Source: Arenicola marina (lineage: Eukaryota > Annelida > Polychaeta > Arenicolidae). Taken from it: 64,000 nucleotides of DNA. Location: contig OZ025249.1 in NCBI GenBank assembly GCA_964019135.1, positions 37,213,759 to 37,277,758 of the forward strand. Direction: 5' to 3'. The notes under the pieces are model-generated. The model did no database searches, had not been told where the DNA came from, and saw only the letters and a list, made by a program, of their open reading frames with translations. Positions 46,464-58,900 of the stretch are shown in pieces (position 1 is the stretch's first letter; the number at the start of each line of letters is the position of its first letter). Made by a program: the position numbers and the translations under genes.

Positions 46464-47156
46464 ATGCAAGCTACAGGTGTGACAGCCGGCGTGAAGCGGC
46501 TGCAGTCGCCCAGCTTGAAGCGCCGCGCCGTGGCCCCCGATAGCCATGTGGGGATCGGGACCGGGGATGTGACTAGCGGCGCGCCTGTCGGAGGTGACGC
46601 CGGGGTAGCGGTCCCCCAGGGCACCGGTGCCGCCATAATGACCACGTCCATGTCTTCGCTGTCTCAGCCCAGCTCGGGGCCGTCTCTATTCGGCTTACTC
46701 GCCTCGAAGCGACTCGCCCATCAGTTCGCCAACCGGATGTACGCTCGGAGAACCACGCAAAGCGGAAGTCCCTACAGCTTCCGGTTGTCCGGGCACCCCC
46801 GGGAGCAGGAGCCGTCGTACCGTTTGGAGCCGCGACACATCTTCAGTCCGGATCAGGTGGTGGCCGCCATCCGAGAGGTGGTGGATGACCGGATGTCCGA
46901 GTTCCAGTACGCGCCCTCCGAGGCTGCGATGCTGAGTCAGGATATTGCCGAGGAGATTAAAGCCAAGGTGAAGAAGATGGATCTTGACCGCTATAAGCTG
47001 GTCAGTATGGTCAGCGTGGGGGAGAATAGAGGTCAAGGCATCACTATTAGCAGTCGATGTCTGTGGGACGCCGCGCGAGATTCTTCCGCGTCTTACACAT
47101 GGCGGTGTGGCGCCATCTACTGTACGGCCACTGTATTCGGCGTCTACAACGAGTAG
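46464..47156 (+). CDS. Tctex1-domain dynein light chain family protein (DYNLT4/5-like)
   Basis: A 230-residue protein. The N-terminal half (about 1-110) is low-complexity, basic and Ser/Gly/Ala-rich. The C-terminal half is a full Tctex1 fold: PSYRLEPRHIFSPDQVV, helix IREVVDDRMSEFQY, helix AMLSQDIAEEIKAKVKKM, then DRYKLVSMVSVGE, GQGITISSRCLWD and the final strands AIYCTATVFGVYNE. Family members are light chains of cytoplasmic or axonemal dyneins or related adaptors, acting at microtubules and cilia. I prefer Met at 46,464 over Met at 46,317 because the extra 49 residues look unlike the family and include an acceptor-like TCTCATTGCAG ending at 46,435, suggesting a 5' UTR intron. The coding part is one exon, as in vertebrate DYNLT4. 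Its last 17 codons and stop lie in the first unit of a 78-bp tandem repeat. Confidence 0.88.
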   Translation: MQATGVTAGVKRLQSPSLKRRAVAPDSHVGIGTGDVTSGAPVGGDAGVAVPQGTGAAIMTTSMSSLSQPSSGPSLFGLLASKRLAHQFANRMYARRTTQSGSPYSFRLSGHPREQEPSYRLEPRHIFSPDQVVAAIREVVDDRMSEFQYAPSEAAMLSQDIAEEIKAKVKKMDLDRYKLVSMVSVGENRGQGITISSRCLWDAARDSSASYTWRCGAIYCTATVFGVYNE

Positions 47157-47330
47157 CTACTTCCGATTGTCTGTATACGAAAAAGTGGCGCCATCTACTG
47201 TACGGCGACTGTAATCGGCGTCTACCACGAGTAGCTACTTCCGGTTGTCTGTATACGAAACAGTGGCGCCATCTACTGTACGGCGACTGTAATCGGCGTC
47301 TACCATGATCAGCTACTTGCGACGTTCTAT
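47107..47330. repeat. 78-bp tandem repeat covering the gene's last codons and 3' flank
   Basis: Starts of GTGGCGCCATCTACTG at 47,107, 47,185 and 47,263 give an exact 78-bp period. Each unit contains TACGGC(G/C)ACTGTA, CGGCGTCTAC and TAGCTACTTCCG, then TTGTCTGTATACGAAA. Unit 1 is the end of the Tctex1 coding region plus its stop; units 2 and 3 are downstream copies (unit 3 partial), still able to encode GAIYCTATVIGVYH-like peptide. Confidence 0.92.
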
Positions 47331-47439
47331 ACATTGTGATTTGGCGACATTTCTGGACATGAATAGTCGGTTACCGAGGCTTATCGCGCATTCCGGCGTC
47401 CTACAGGGGCCTACTACTTTTTATTTTTTCATTCATCCT

Positions 47440-47545
47440 CCACCTGGCCAGGTGGCGCCATCTACTGTAAGGACTTTCTACGGAGCTTACTACTTGTGAT
47501 TGCTTCCTTCATCCTCCACGTGACCAAATGGCGCCATCTACGGCA
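47440..47545. repeat. Second repeat pair carrying GGCGCCATCTAC
   Basis: TTCATCCTCCAC(C/G)TG(G/A)CCA followed by GGCGCCATCTAC occurs twice, about 76 bp apart (motifs at 47,454 and 47,530). The flanks differ from the 78-bp unit, but the core motif is the same. A related GACGCCATCTACTG lies at 47,771. Confidence 0.7.
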
Positions 47546-49570
47546 AGACGAGGGTTTTAAGCGTGGTCTAAGAGTAGTTACTGGTGCTTGCGCAACGTGA
47601 TGGGTCATAATGCCTAGTAACACAGGGAATAAGCTACACAAAGGACCTTTTTATTATTTTATCGTTTTTCCCTAATTCTGAAATTTGCCACCGGCCGACA
47701 TGCATCGGTCTAAATTGGGAAACGGAACTCCACCTAGCGAATAGGATATTGGTCCTACGCGCGGCAATGTGACGCCATCTACTGTGAGAGGACGGTACTA
47801 GAGTCCTGGCAGGCGCGACGGTTTTCTATGACCTTCACGTGGCTAGGTCGCGCTATAATAGGACTCGGCGTTCACCTTCATGTGTGATCACAACACACTG
47901 TGCAACTTTGACTTGAACCTAGAAACATTCGGATCAGTGGAAAAAGTAATAGAGGTCGTCTGATTATGATTGTTTTGTGAATTTATGAATTAATTAAGTT
48001 ATTAAATGATATTGATGTAATGAATGAAATGCCTTTAATAGATTTGTGCGAATATGGTTATATCCTGCTGGCTTTTAGCGCAAATTGAACTTTTGGTATA
48101 TCATACCTCAGCTCATGGATTCCTCAGTTCATTCTTTTCTGCCAATCCATATAACATCCTAACGCTGTAACATGTTTCTAATGCCCTCTTAAACAGTTGG
48201 TGCCACGCCAAAAACACTTTAGCTCATATCAATCTTCTGTTTCCACGCTTATATTATCGAGCTTTAACGCCCCAAATAGTAGGAAGGAATACTTTTCCCA
48301 CTTGTTTTCGCACCTACCGATTTAAATTCTGGGAGCGAGGAAAGTCACGTAAAATGGGAATAGGAACGCATGTGCTTGTACATTGAGAGTCAGATTCTCT
48401 CTGCTCATTGGCTTGAACTTGAACGAAAATCACTCAACCATGAGAATAATACACGCCCTTGACAACAGATGCCAACGCATTGCCTCAAAGCTCACCTGTC
48501 AATTTGGTGACATCTTTGGGGAATTTCTAAATAACGCTCAAATGCAATGCTTCCAGAAATAAACCCGCCGGACCTCACTTTTGCTACTTTGACAAACGCG
48601 TTTATAGTGATATCGTGGACTAAACACAGTAAACTCCCATTAAGACAAATTCTCATTTGTATATCTTCCCTACACAAAGTTGACTCTGAGTTTTAAAAAC
48701 ATCGTGGCACGAACACTTTAACCAGTGAACACTCCTGTCCCAACCGACAATGGTGACAGCATTGACACCTTCGATAGTTGCGTTATGACATTCGCGAGTT
48801 TCCTTTTCAGACGAGAACGCCACCCTGTCCACCATCTCACCTGTTATTTCCCTGTCGCAGTGCAGTAATGAATATCCCGACCATCTAAACGTATATTTAA
48901 CAAAGAAAAGAAGACTCGGGGTGCATAAATGCTATCACCTGTCACAGGAGGGTAATGTAGACCTGTATAATTACGGTCACATAGACGTGTATTAATTATA
49001 TGTCTAACCCTGGTTTGGGGAGCGATGAGTTTTTCGTCCGGTGGCCGTGGATTAAATTTCACATTGTGGGGAGTCACGACGATTTATTTGCGAAGACAGG
49101 GAACGAAGAACTTGGACAGAATAATGGAAAACAATATTCCCCGGTGAGTTATAATAATTGATACAAATTATGACACGTTATCTATTACTGTCGCAACTCT
49201 TTGCCTAAGCATAATCATTCTTACATTCTTACATTTGATACACCACGCATTTCTATGTTACGCATTAATCATTTGAATCCTCATTCTGACTCAATGTCGG
49301 CATGAATCCTTCGTTTACAAATATCCATGATTATCATGCATACATCTGACTGATCCTATAATATATAACACAAACCAAGCTTGACACTCATTCTAACTGC
49401 ATTAATTCATCGATAGAGACAATATATGCATTTAAAATATTTAAAACCAACCGGCTGGGTCCCTTGACGGATTATATTTTCAGTCCAAATACTCGTCCTA
49501 GTCGTTAATCGCCCTGCCAATGTTGTTTTTGCCTATATTGTTTTTTTCGCCAAAATTACTGCACAAGACG

Positions 49571-49623
<53 letters not shown>

Positions 49624-49843
49624 TACTAAGCCGCTTTATCGGCTAAAATGGCCTATAAATATCATAAGTAAATTAAACAAATGAAAAATGAGAAAATTTA
49701 TAGACGGTTAAAAGTAGCTTGCAATATTGGAGAGAAGACGTATTGCCATCTTGTAGTTATACATGTACTATTCAAAGACCAAACATTAAAATACCAAATA
49801 CAGAAAATATTAAAATAGACTTCCTGTTAATTTTATTGGGAGG
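47546..49843. other. Non-genic interval
   Basis: AT-rich sequence with no supported gene. It includes an (AT)n tract at about 49,572-49,618. Confidence 0.5.
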
Positions 49844-50013
49844 ATGTCTACACCGGCCGACAAGATGGTAGGTAAGTTATAGACCTATCACACCAGGTAT
49901 AGATCGGCGCACCCAGGTTGTCAGACTGTGGGGATCCTGCAGCTGGCTTATGGGCGACTCAGACCAAAGTCCCCGCGAAGCCCGTCACCCTCAGCTGCCA
50001 CCCCCGTCGCCAA
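49844..50013 (+). other. Possible small coding exon pair (tentative)
   Basis: In an AT-rich region, a short GC-rich island starts ATGTCTACACCGGCCGACAA at 49,844 and meets a consensus donor (GTAG/GTAAGT at 49,871/49,872). After 53 bp an acceptor-like GGTTGTCAG ends at 49,924 and an open stretch continues to CCAAG/GTAATC at about 50,013. Joined in phase, the second part reads DCGDPAAGLWATQTKVPAK, then PVTLSCHPRRQ. I do not recognise a family. The very short intron and missing continuation make this weak, and a chance arrangement is possible. Confidence 0.2.
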
Positions 50014-50029
50014 GGTAATCGAGCCTGTC

Positions 50030-50754
50030 CACCGGGGAAGACATCTCCTTGAAGTGCGCCACAGTATGATACCACGGTATCTGGTATCGTATTCACACAC
50101 ATGTATACCATTAGCTGAATTGCTAATTGCTAATTATGGAATTGAATATTATCCAAGAAGTAAATAGATGTATGCAGTTGGCTTCATTCAACGTGTCCTT
50201 TCACATGCTAGCAAACGTAGATAATGTATGCTTCCTCTATATGGGAATGCTGGAATAAAGCATTAGTTTATAAAACAAACGGTTTCTATATTTGTTTAAC
50301 TGGACACTTGTGTTGATAAAAAATAATAATTTGTATAACTGGTGTATCTATGTTCAGCTTACTGAAGATTTGCTAATATGGAGATTTTCGTCAAGAATCT
50401 GCAACGTAAGCATACAGAATAAATATTATCAGTGTATGATTTTCAATATTCACTAACTGTTTGCTCGTACATTGCATAAAAATTATAGTAATACATCCAA
50501 GTTACTATTTGTCTCTTTACACTGGATTTGCTTCTATCATATCTCAGTTTGGGTTGACAATATATGGTTTAAAATAAAATCTGCAGGTATTTCAAATGTC
50601 ATTTAAGAATGATAAGATAAGTAGCAGATACAAAAACTAAGTGATTCTGGTCTTACGTATGCGAAACCTCTCAATATCAGATTTTGGAGTCAATGACGTT
50701 ATATGCGATCTTAATTTTTCACTGAACAGCTCACTCGCTCCAAGCTTGACGAAT
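50030..50754. other. Non-genic interval
   Basis: AT-rich, with no gene, RNA or repeat recognised. Confidence 0.45.
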
Positions 50755-51335
50755 CACGTATACCTTGTGACCTAGCCACAGAGGTAGAGGGGCATACCCT
50801 GTGACCTAGCCACTGACGTATAGAGGAATACCTTGTGACCTAGCCACAGAGGTAGAGGGGCATACCCTGTGACCTAGCCACATAGGTAGAGGGGCATACC
50901 CTGTGACCTAGCCACAGAGGTAGAGTGGCATACCCTGTGACCTAGCCACTGACGTATAGAGGAATACCTTGTGACCTAGCCACAGAGGTAGAGGGGCATA
51001 CCCTGTGACCTAGCTACAGAGGTAGAGGGGCATACCCTGTGACCTAGCCACAGAGGTAGAGGGGCATACCTTGTGACCTAACCACAGAGGTAGAGGGGCA
51101 CACGTTGTGACCTAGCCACAGAGGTAGAGGGGTATGTACTGTGACCTAGCCACAAAGATAGAGGCGCGTTCCCTGTGACCTAACCACAGAGGTAGAGGGG
51201 TATACACTGTGACCTAGCCACAGGGGTAGAAGGGCACACCCTGTGACCTAGCCACAGAGGTAGAGGGGCATACCATGTGACCTAGCCACAGAGGTACAGG
51301 GACATACCTTGTGACCTGACCACAGAGGTAGTATG
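50755..51335. repeat. 34-bp minisatellite array
   Basis: About 17 copies of GTGACCTAGCCACAGAGGTA plus GAGGGGCATACCCT. Two units with GACGTATAGAGGAATACCTT are 36 bp long and recur about 136 bp apart, so a small higher-order duplication has happened. Confidence 0.95.
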
Positions 51336-52233
51336 TCATATTGCGCATCAGACTTCATTGCTGAGTCTGCACTCACGGCTCTATAAAATCTGTTCTAGCT
51401 GAACCCAATACCATATTTCATACATTAAGACTAGGACCAGTCGGCAATGGTCCCACAAATCATCACTAATCACCTAAGGGGGTCGAGGCTCCACCTGTAT
51501 AAATGTCAGCCTAAGCCTTAATACAGCCCCAAAGGGATGATTAAATCATCACACTAACGCTTCCTGTTCGGCATGAGTTTAGCATTCATACATACCCTTT
51601 TAGGTATATAACCCCAAAATTTATTGGAGGCAACCATTATATTTGCTGCGGTTTCTAGCGGGAGGAGCGACCACAGCGAGGCTGGGATCGAGGGAGATAT
51701 CCACCGACGGGTCAGGCGAAGAAGATGGATATCTTCATGCGAATCAAAGGGGTCACCAATACCAATATAATATTAATTACAATACATTTATTTTCAACTG
51801 TAAGTACCAGGCCTCTGGCACCGATCGATATGGAACAAAACACAACATAGAACACATTCTTTTAATGTGAGATATCGGCATACATATGTTTCTCCGTATA
51901 GTTAGGTAGCATATTGCCCAACTATCGCACCACAATGTCTTAAATTGCAAACAGTTATCGGTTCTATTTCTATTCTAGGTATATTGTCCGATTGTGTTCC
52001 GAAGCTAGGTGAAAGTCTAGCCCCGAGGGACCCAGGAGTCACAAGTTCCTCCCTAGGGTCCCGAAGCAGCGCATTGACGCTCCCGCCAAAATCAAACCTT
52101 TCTGGGAGTATCATGCGTATATCTTAACATTTCCTAATTCTATGCAACTAAATCTATTACTTAACCTTTTAGTTGACGTCTTTACTCATATTATTAAGGT
52201 ATAAGAGGCGTTTTAGTCCGCTGCTTCAACTTT
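51336..52233. other. Non-genic interval
   Basis: No supported gene. Short frames (75 codons at 51,643, 60 at 51,945) have no recognisable domain. Confidence 0.45.
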
Positions 52234-52546
52234 CACGCTCTACGCAATGATAAACAAACATGTACTTGAAGATGTGCCATCTGGCGGTGAATGTTAGCGC
52301 CATATTACGCATATACGCCTTGGTGCTCATTCCCTTTGAATGCTCACTCGATACGCATGGTGAGCAAACATAAATACGCTTGAAAATAACACCCAAAATA
52401 CCGATTGTAACATAACAAGGGAATGAGCACCGAGGCGTGTATGCGTAATATGGCGCATTCACATTCACCGCCAGATGGCACAACTTCAAGTACATTCGCA
52501 CATGAGCGAACCGCCATGTTTATTTATCATTGCGCAGAGCCCGATT
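52234..52546. mobile_element. Fold-back (MITE-like) element with 100-125-bp inverted arms
   Basis: The left arm 52,234-52,337 (GCTCTACGCAATGATAAACA ... GTGCTCATTCCCTT) is the inverse complement of the right arm 52,418-52,546 (AAGGGAATGAGCACC ... TTTATCATTGCGCAGAGC), with scattered mismatches. The right arm carries an extra piece of about 23 bp (ATTCGCACATGAGCGAACCG region). The 80-bp spacer is unrelated. Open frames on both strands mirror each other because of the palindrome. There is no transposase. Confidence 0.8.
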
Positions 52547-55500
52547 TGTTCCTCCACTATTGTTTGATGACGGTTCCTGGCTACTGGTCACGTGATGTTG
52601 CTTAGTTGAGTTGCTATGGCCAGCGACAAACCTGTTTATATGCTATTTATATTGATGGTAATATGCTTAAAGTCGAATCAAGAATTAGCACAAACGCAAG
52701 CATGTAACATGTCGATCAAGAAAATTGCAATGGTCGATGTCACATAAAAAGGTATCCTTGTATCATATATAGCGCCCTCCTGGCTGTTTGTCTGCATTTA
52801 CTTTTAAATTGTAGAGATTAAATTGCAGACTCCACCCTGGTCTTACTTCCTAAGTAGTGATGACACATAACACATAACATGATGACGCCAAGAATACCTT
52901 TGAAGCATTCTCGTCACAGCTGGATTACTTGCCTTTTCTCGATGCCTTATAACCTGCCGCGGATTTCACGAACGCAATTTAGCCGACTACGGGGCTTAGT
53001 CGGCTAAAGTTACCATATAAATAATGGCAGTTTTAGTCGACTAAGCCCCTTAGTGAAATAGGCCACTGGTTCACTGGTCATTCCTCCTTTGATAGTAATG
53101 ACAGTGGCTGCGAGTCTTCTGACAATCAAATCGCGCTGGATGCGTCAGCGCGGGTGCATTGCTTTGGACCTGTACGGGTATGTCCAACCGCTTCCGGGCG
53201 GGCCAATAAGGCTACTCCGCTTGAAATGGTCACACCTGTCATGTCCGGTGCATTTAGGGGCAACGGAACTTGCCTATGCCGCCACTTCAATCAGCCGCCA
53301 TCTTCTGCCGGATACCACGTGTTGTTTTGAATGGGACACAATCAGCCTAAGAGCGTGATCGATTCGCCTCTTCCAAACTCTACCTTTGCTAGAAGAGCAC
53401 TTGCCATGCAATCGCTTCGCCTCTTCTCTTCCTGGAAGACCTCTTCTGCGCTTCCGCCCAGGCAGGTGGAAGAAAGAATAGGTAGAGGCGATTCCAAGAG
53501 GGCGGAAGCTAACTATGCAACATTCGCTCAGTGTGATCAAATAGGTTTAGGGGGGAAATACATAAATAAAACAACGAATAAAATGATGTGAAGCATATGT
53601 AAGACCTTATTTCGTTATTTAAAAGGCATGTGCGGGGTATATGATGGCCCACATATGTAGTTACCCATGTATCTGTCTGTTAATGTTGGGCGATAGTATA
53701 TGGATGTGGGCGAAAATTTTTGAGCAATGAGTGAGTTTCCGTTCGCCATATTGGAAATACTCTTCCAAGTAAGGCCCTTTTATGTACTATGTATTGTAAG
53801 GGGTTATACCCAGAAAGTTTGCTAGAATATCCTCTCCCCAAGAAATGTCGGCTCAAAAACACAATACATGTACGTTTTATTTTAAAATCACATTTATAAG
53901 CAAGAGTAAAGGTCTGAAAGAAATCATACAATCTTAAAAGAAATAGTAACATATATATATAAGACAACTATGAACAATTCATGACAGATAATTTGATACT
54001 TTATCATTATATACTGCTTAGCTCTACCAGCAGTTATACCTAAATGGATTTTATAACACAAACATACATATGAATTTATGCAGTGTAGCTCACATAGCAA
54101 AAAAGGCATCTATTGGAAAAATAAACCAACCCAGATTTAGTATACATATATTGTGAAAGGAAACACAGCTTGTGTATATTGTGTATATATATGGACATAT
54201 ATTACCACATATGTATCTACAATGAGGCTGACAATTTTTCTAATAATATTATATATGTAGAATTAATAAATTGTGCTGGTATTAGATATTTCATGTCTTT
54301 TTACAGCTTTTATTCTTTTATACATGACAGTTACATTTATCGTTATAGATAAAGTGAAGTTCACTTATATCAACCTCTTATTAACATACCCGATGCGTAG
54401 AATTAATACCAATATTAGTATCTCACACTTCCATATCTATAATAACTGATGAACTCAACAATATCAATAAAGTAATACACCGGTAAACTTAGTCATTAAA
54501 ATAAATTATTAATAAAATAAATTAATATGAATTGAATAATGAGAAAAATACATAATTATTTTATTACAGCAATATACCTGGCAGCTAGTTTCAAATGGGC
54601 CAGCATTAGGCTTGCTCCTTAAGCCGTGACAGATAATGTTTGAATGTGAGAGAGTTTAAGCAATTCGAACGTCATATTTGATCCAAATTAGGGGTGCTTT
54701 CCTTCATCAGCTAGGACCAGTGGGAATGTTGTCTTTAATCTAACCTTTCAGCATGGTGCCAAGACAATTATATCTAAAGCGAAAAATATACATGATTGCA
54801 TATGAAGTTTGTCTACCATTATGTATACTTGCCTAGATCTCTCTGCCAAATAGCTTTCACATTGCAACATTAATTTGCTCTATGTGAAGTAGATATCGGT
54901 GTATACAGGTGTATTATATTGGAATGCCTTTAACAGCTTGTAAAGTCAGCGATTCTGGGGGTCTCTTACACTCCTTGTCATGTAGTGATATATAGAGGCT
55001 CCCGAGGCTAAGACTGCCTTCATCGCTCCAAATTAAAGCCTAAAAATAGATAAATGTCGGTATATCTGTTCTGAAACCATTGGCAAACATTGTAAACACT
55101 AATTGTTCAAATAATGCAAAAGTAAGTCACCTTAAACTGGTTTGCATGCAGAAACACTTCGAAGCGCACTCACTTCAAGCTGACGGCCAATGACACACGT
55201 GCCCCTGTTTACTCACTATCTAAAAGTTGGTCAAAATGGCCGCGGAAGTTTAAACCCGTGTATTAATGGAATTTGATATAGTATTGTTGTTTATCCAAAT
55301 GTGCGCCAGCAGCAATGCCACAGCATCGGTTCGTCACATCCCCTCTTTTTCGTCGCGAACTCTCCAGCTAGATAAAACAGACACAAGCGGTTGCAGAAGA
55401 AATATGCCAACACACATTTCCGGGACATATCACAGCGCACTTCATACATTGATCGATACTCTTCAGTCCAGGCCATGACATTGACTATTCACGTCATTTC

Positions 55501-55740
55501 ATCAACGACTCCTTAAAGTAGTACGCATCGATCTCTTCGCACAGCAATACCCACTTCTGCCCTACTCAACAATATTAACAACCTCTCACAGCACTAGAGT
55601 CATTAGCAGTGACTGTCAAAACAATCCGAACTAGCTTCCTATGATGCATACAATCTTGTCACATAAGCCTAATACTAAATAATGTATCTAACGCAAGATT
55701 CCACCCCATGGACAATGACTGCCATAGTAGTGGCAATGGC
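52547..55740. other. Non-genic interval
   Basis: No gene supported. Small dyads occur at about 52,980-53,058 (GCCGACTACGGGGCTTAGTC and its inverse, AGTCGACTAAGCCCC, 50 bp away). A segment at 53,285-53,340 resembles 56,286-56,345 (TCGCCATCTTCT ... TGCTGTTTTGAACGG). The stretch 53,880-54,900 is AT-rich. Confidence 0.45.
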
Positions 55741-55995
55741 GGCACACATCCCAAGGGGTTACCGCACACTAAAGCCAAGGCACCAGTCTCCCAACGGGCT
55801 ACCGCTTACAAACAGATAGGCATAGGGCTATCGCTTTCTAATAGATAGGCACAAGGGCCACCGCACACCAACGCGTAGACGGGTAAAATCCGCCCCAAGG
55901 AGCTACCGCGCACTAAAGCATAGGCATCATGCATCCCAAGGCGTTGCCGCACATTAAATCACAGGCAACATGTACATGCCAACGGCTAACTCGTA
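55741..55995. repeat. Degenerate tandem repeat
   Basis: Four to five diverged units of type CCAAGGGGTTACCGCACACTA plus AAGC..AGGCA, of 50-60 bp. The divergence suggests an old array. Confidence 0.55.
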
Positions 55996-58900
55996 CTAAA
56001 ATGCACAGGGCGCACACCTACCATAGCTGCCACAATCAGCCGGTGTGAATCCCACAGTCAGCAGCAGCATTTCTCTCCAGCCGCCTGATCTACTTATACC
56101 GCCGTGGGCTCAGCGTCCCCTAACATTCTTAGCCAATGAGCGATAATGAGAGAAAACAGAGCCAGATGGTCCGCCCACATATGTTCTTATTCAATTTACA
56201 TATCAAGCTCTTTTGCTTTTTGAATGTCGATTTTACGTATATTAAAGACTTTGCGAAGGTCTGGAACCAACCTAATCTCATCACCGTTCAATCAGTCGCC
56301 ATCTTCTCCCGAATGTCCCGTGCTGTTTTGAACGGAGCACATCGGCGTACCGAATGGATGCGTCCGCACCCATACCTGGGTTTACCGATGCATAATGTGC
56401 GTATTCGGTTAACTGCAGGGATATACCGAGCTACCAAAGAAATGCGCCCACTGTGTCTCGAATCTCTGAACCGCTAAGTCAGCAGGTGCTCAAACACGAT
56501 AGGGGTGAATGAGGTCTAAATGGCCCTTTCCCCTCATATTTCCTTTTTTTTACCCATTGATCAACCTTTTACTTGCCGCAAACCCCAATTTAGACACTCA
56601 AGTAGCCAAGTAAGTACCGATATTCGCTAGAGGACGCTATTAAACCAGTGAGTCAGAGCGGTAAGGGGCCTGGCCGTTACAAACGAAGTGTCGGTAGGTA
56701 TACCGATGCGTATTCTGCTCTGCGGGATATACCCGGGTTACCAAGGCAGTGCACGCACTTTGTGCCAGGCCGGGGTCTGTCAAGCGCGTCAGTGTAAGGT
56801 GACCGGAACTCTCAGATGAATTAGTGTTTAACGTTTTATGCCATCATTGCGCAGACGAGGGCTAAGCTGGGCCAAGACACCTCACAATACAATGGGAACA
56901 TAAAATCTTCTTACCAACTGAGCTCGGGACCTTCCAAACGAAAGTAGGCAGTCGTACATGTTCTGCGATATTATGGCTTGGCATAAACTGTCCCACGTGC
57001 TCAACGGCGTTCCGACTGTCAGCCCAGCATTAGTGCTTTTTGTCATTAATTCAGTATTTGACCATTGCCAACACATTCAGATGATGAATCACATCGCGCC
57101 TGTTCAATTTCAAAATACAGGAGTTTTCTGAGCTAAGCAAATGGGAAAAAAAATCATATTTCGTTTCTGGTTACCTCCAGGGTAGCAATGCATCAGTCTT
57201 TAATCTTTTAAGTCGTAATCCGGCCTGCTCGTTGGCAGATTTTCAATCACCAACATTGGACTTAAATCTCAAAAACGTGGTCCAGATCGTGACACGGAGG
57301 TTCAGTAGGATGGGGTCTCTCTGGGGTCTTCGCGTCTATTGTGCTTGTATTGGCACAATGGACGTGAAAACGTGTTGCAAAGATGATACTGCATTGTAGT
57401 CCTTATTTTCACGTAGGAGTAGACATGTGCATTGAATGCGTTGAAACGCTGTGTTTTTGCCTGAACCAATACACAATTCTAAAGGGCAGCTGTGGCTGTC
57501 ATTCATTTTTTCTCCATGATCTGGACGGGTCACATTAATCTTATGCCTTGTATTGCATTTTATCATATATGAAGTCAGTAGAAATCCACCGCTTTTCAAG
57601 CATTCGGGAGTAGATTTTAGATGCCAAAATTCCCTATGAGCAAACAATAGTAAAAATTACCAAGCTTCAGATGGCCTCACTCGACCGGGACATATGCAAT
57701 GTACGGTAATTGACGCCACTAGCGGGTGGATCGAGTTTATGCAATGGATGATTTTGTAACAGGAAAGCCATTGGAAAACACTCGGCGAGCGGGCAAAGCT
57801 TCCTCGGGAAACACAACAAGCGCTAATTAATCCCAGTAAAATCTGGGTTGATTGGATCGATTGTCCAACATCATAAAATGCACATATTACCTTATTGTCA
57901 AAAAGATCGAAGATAATTTCACGCCATTTATCTGAATGGGGCCCCGAATTACGAATGCAAAGGATGACAAACTATTTATCGATCAAGTATTTCCCCTTGG
58001 GCTACAAGGGTGTTTTCACGTCACTTCCGGTCGCTTGCATTAATCGTTTCTTCGATAGGTGGCGCCCGGTGTCGAAGGTCGTTCTCATTAGCAACTGATG
58101 TGGGCGGACCATCTGGTTGGCGCCGCACCCCTCAAAGCGCTCCGGATGGGGGTAGCGAGAGTTCCCACGGCCACAGTCCTTGGGTGACTATTCATGCCAG
58201 ATCTCAAGGTTGCTGGTAGCCTACAGCTTGTGGCATGCAAGGCAAGACAGTGAGGTTTGTAGTGAGAGGAGAGGCATATGCAAAGGTAACATTCAGCGAG
58301 AGGAGGCGGGAGCGGGTGCAACGTTGCCAGGTGATGGATTATGAGGGAGTAGCCGCGATTGAAAAAGATGTTATTTCGGGAGGCTACCAAGTGCAACTTG
58401 CCAAGGGGATCACCTTTAAAGGTCGCGGCAATGAAGACAAACTTAAAGACGACCTTGACACATTTTCTTCGGAAAGGCACATTATAGTGATATTTCCGCA
58501 GAGGCCAACCAGTTATGAAACGTGACAGTAACTACATGTTTCCATGTGCCATGCGCCGTACGCTTGCTATTAACCTGCTAGACTTCGGCTGTATTTTTGT
58601 TTGTCTCTCGGTTGAGAAGGATTCCTCGGAGAAGCTAAGTCTAAAAAGGATAGGCCTGACGGTTGCTTCCGGTATGCACTGATTATCGCTTACCTACGTG
58701 TTCCCAGATCTCGAAGAATAAGAATAAATTGTTCTCTGCATAGTTCACGAAGAATTAGAAGTTTAATTCCCGGTTCACGATCGCATAAGTGAGTAACGGA
58801 ATACCAGGGGGTGCGGGGGAGTCTTTCAGGCAAAATGACATGTTTGAATAGTACTTTGATAACACCAGTATTGATAACCCTGTCGAAAGGGAATGATATT

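Noticed and set aside
58235-58525. 96-codon plus-strand frame as a gene
   Set aside because: No family recognised, an overlapping 130-codon frame lies on the other strand, and no splice or start context was found.
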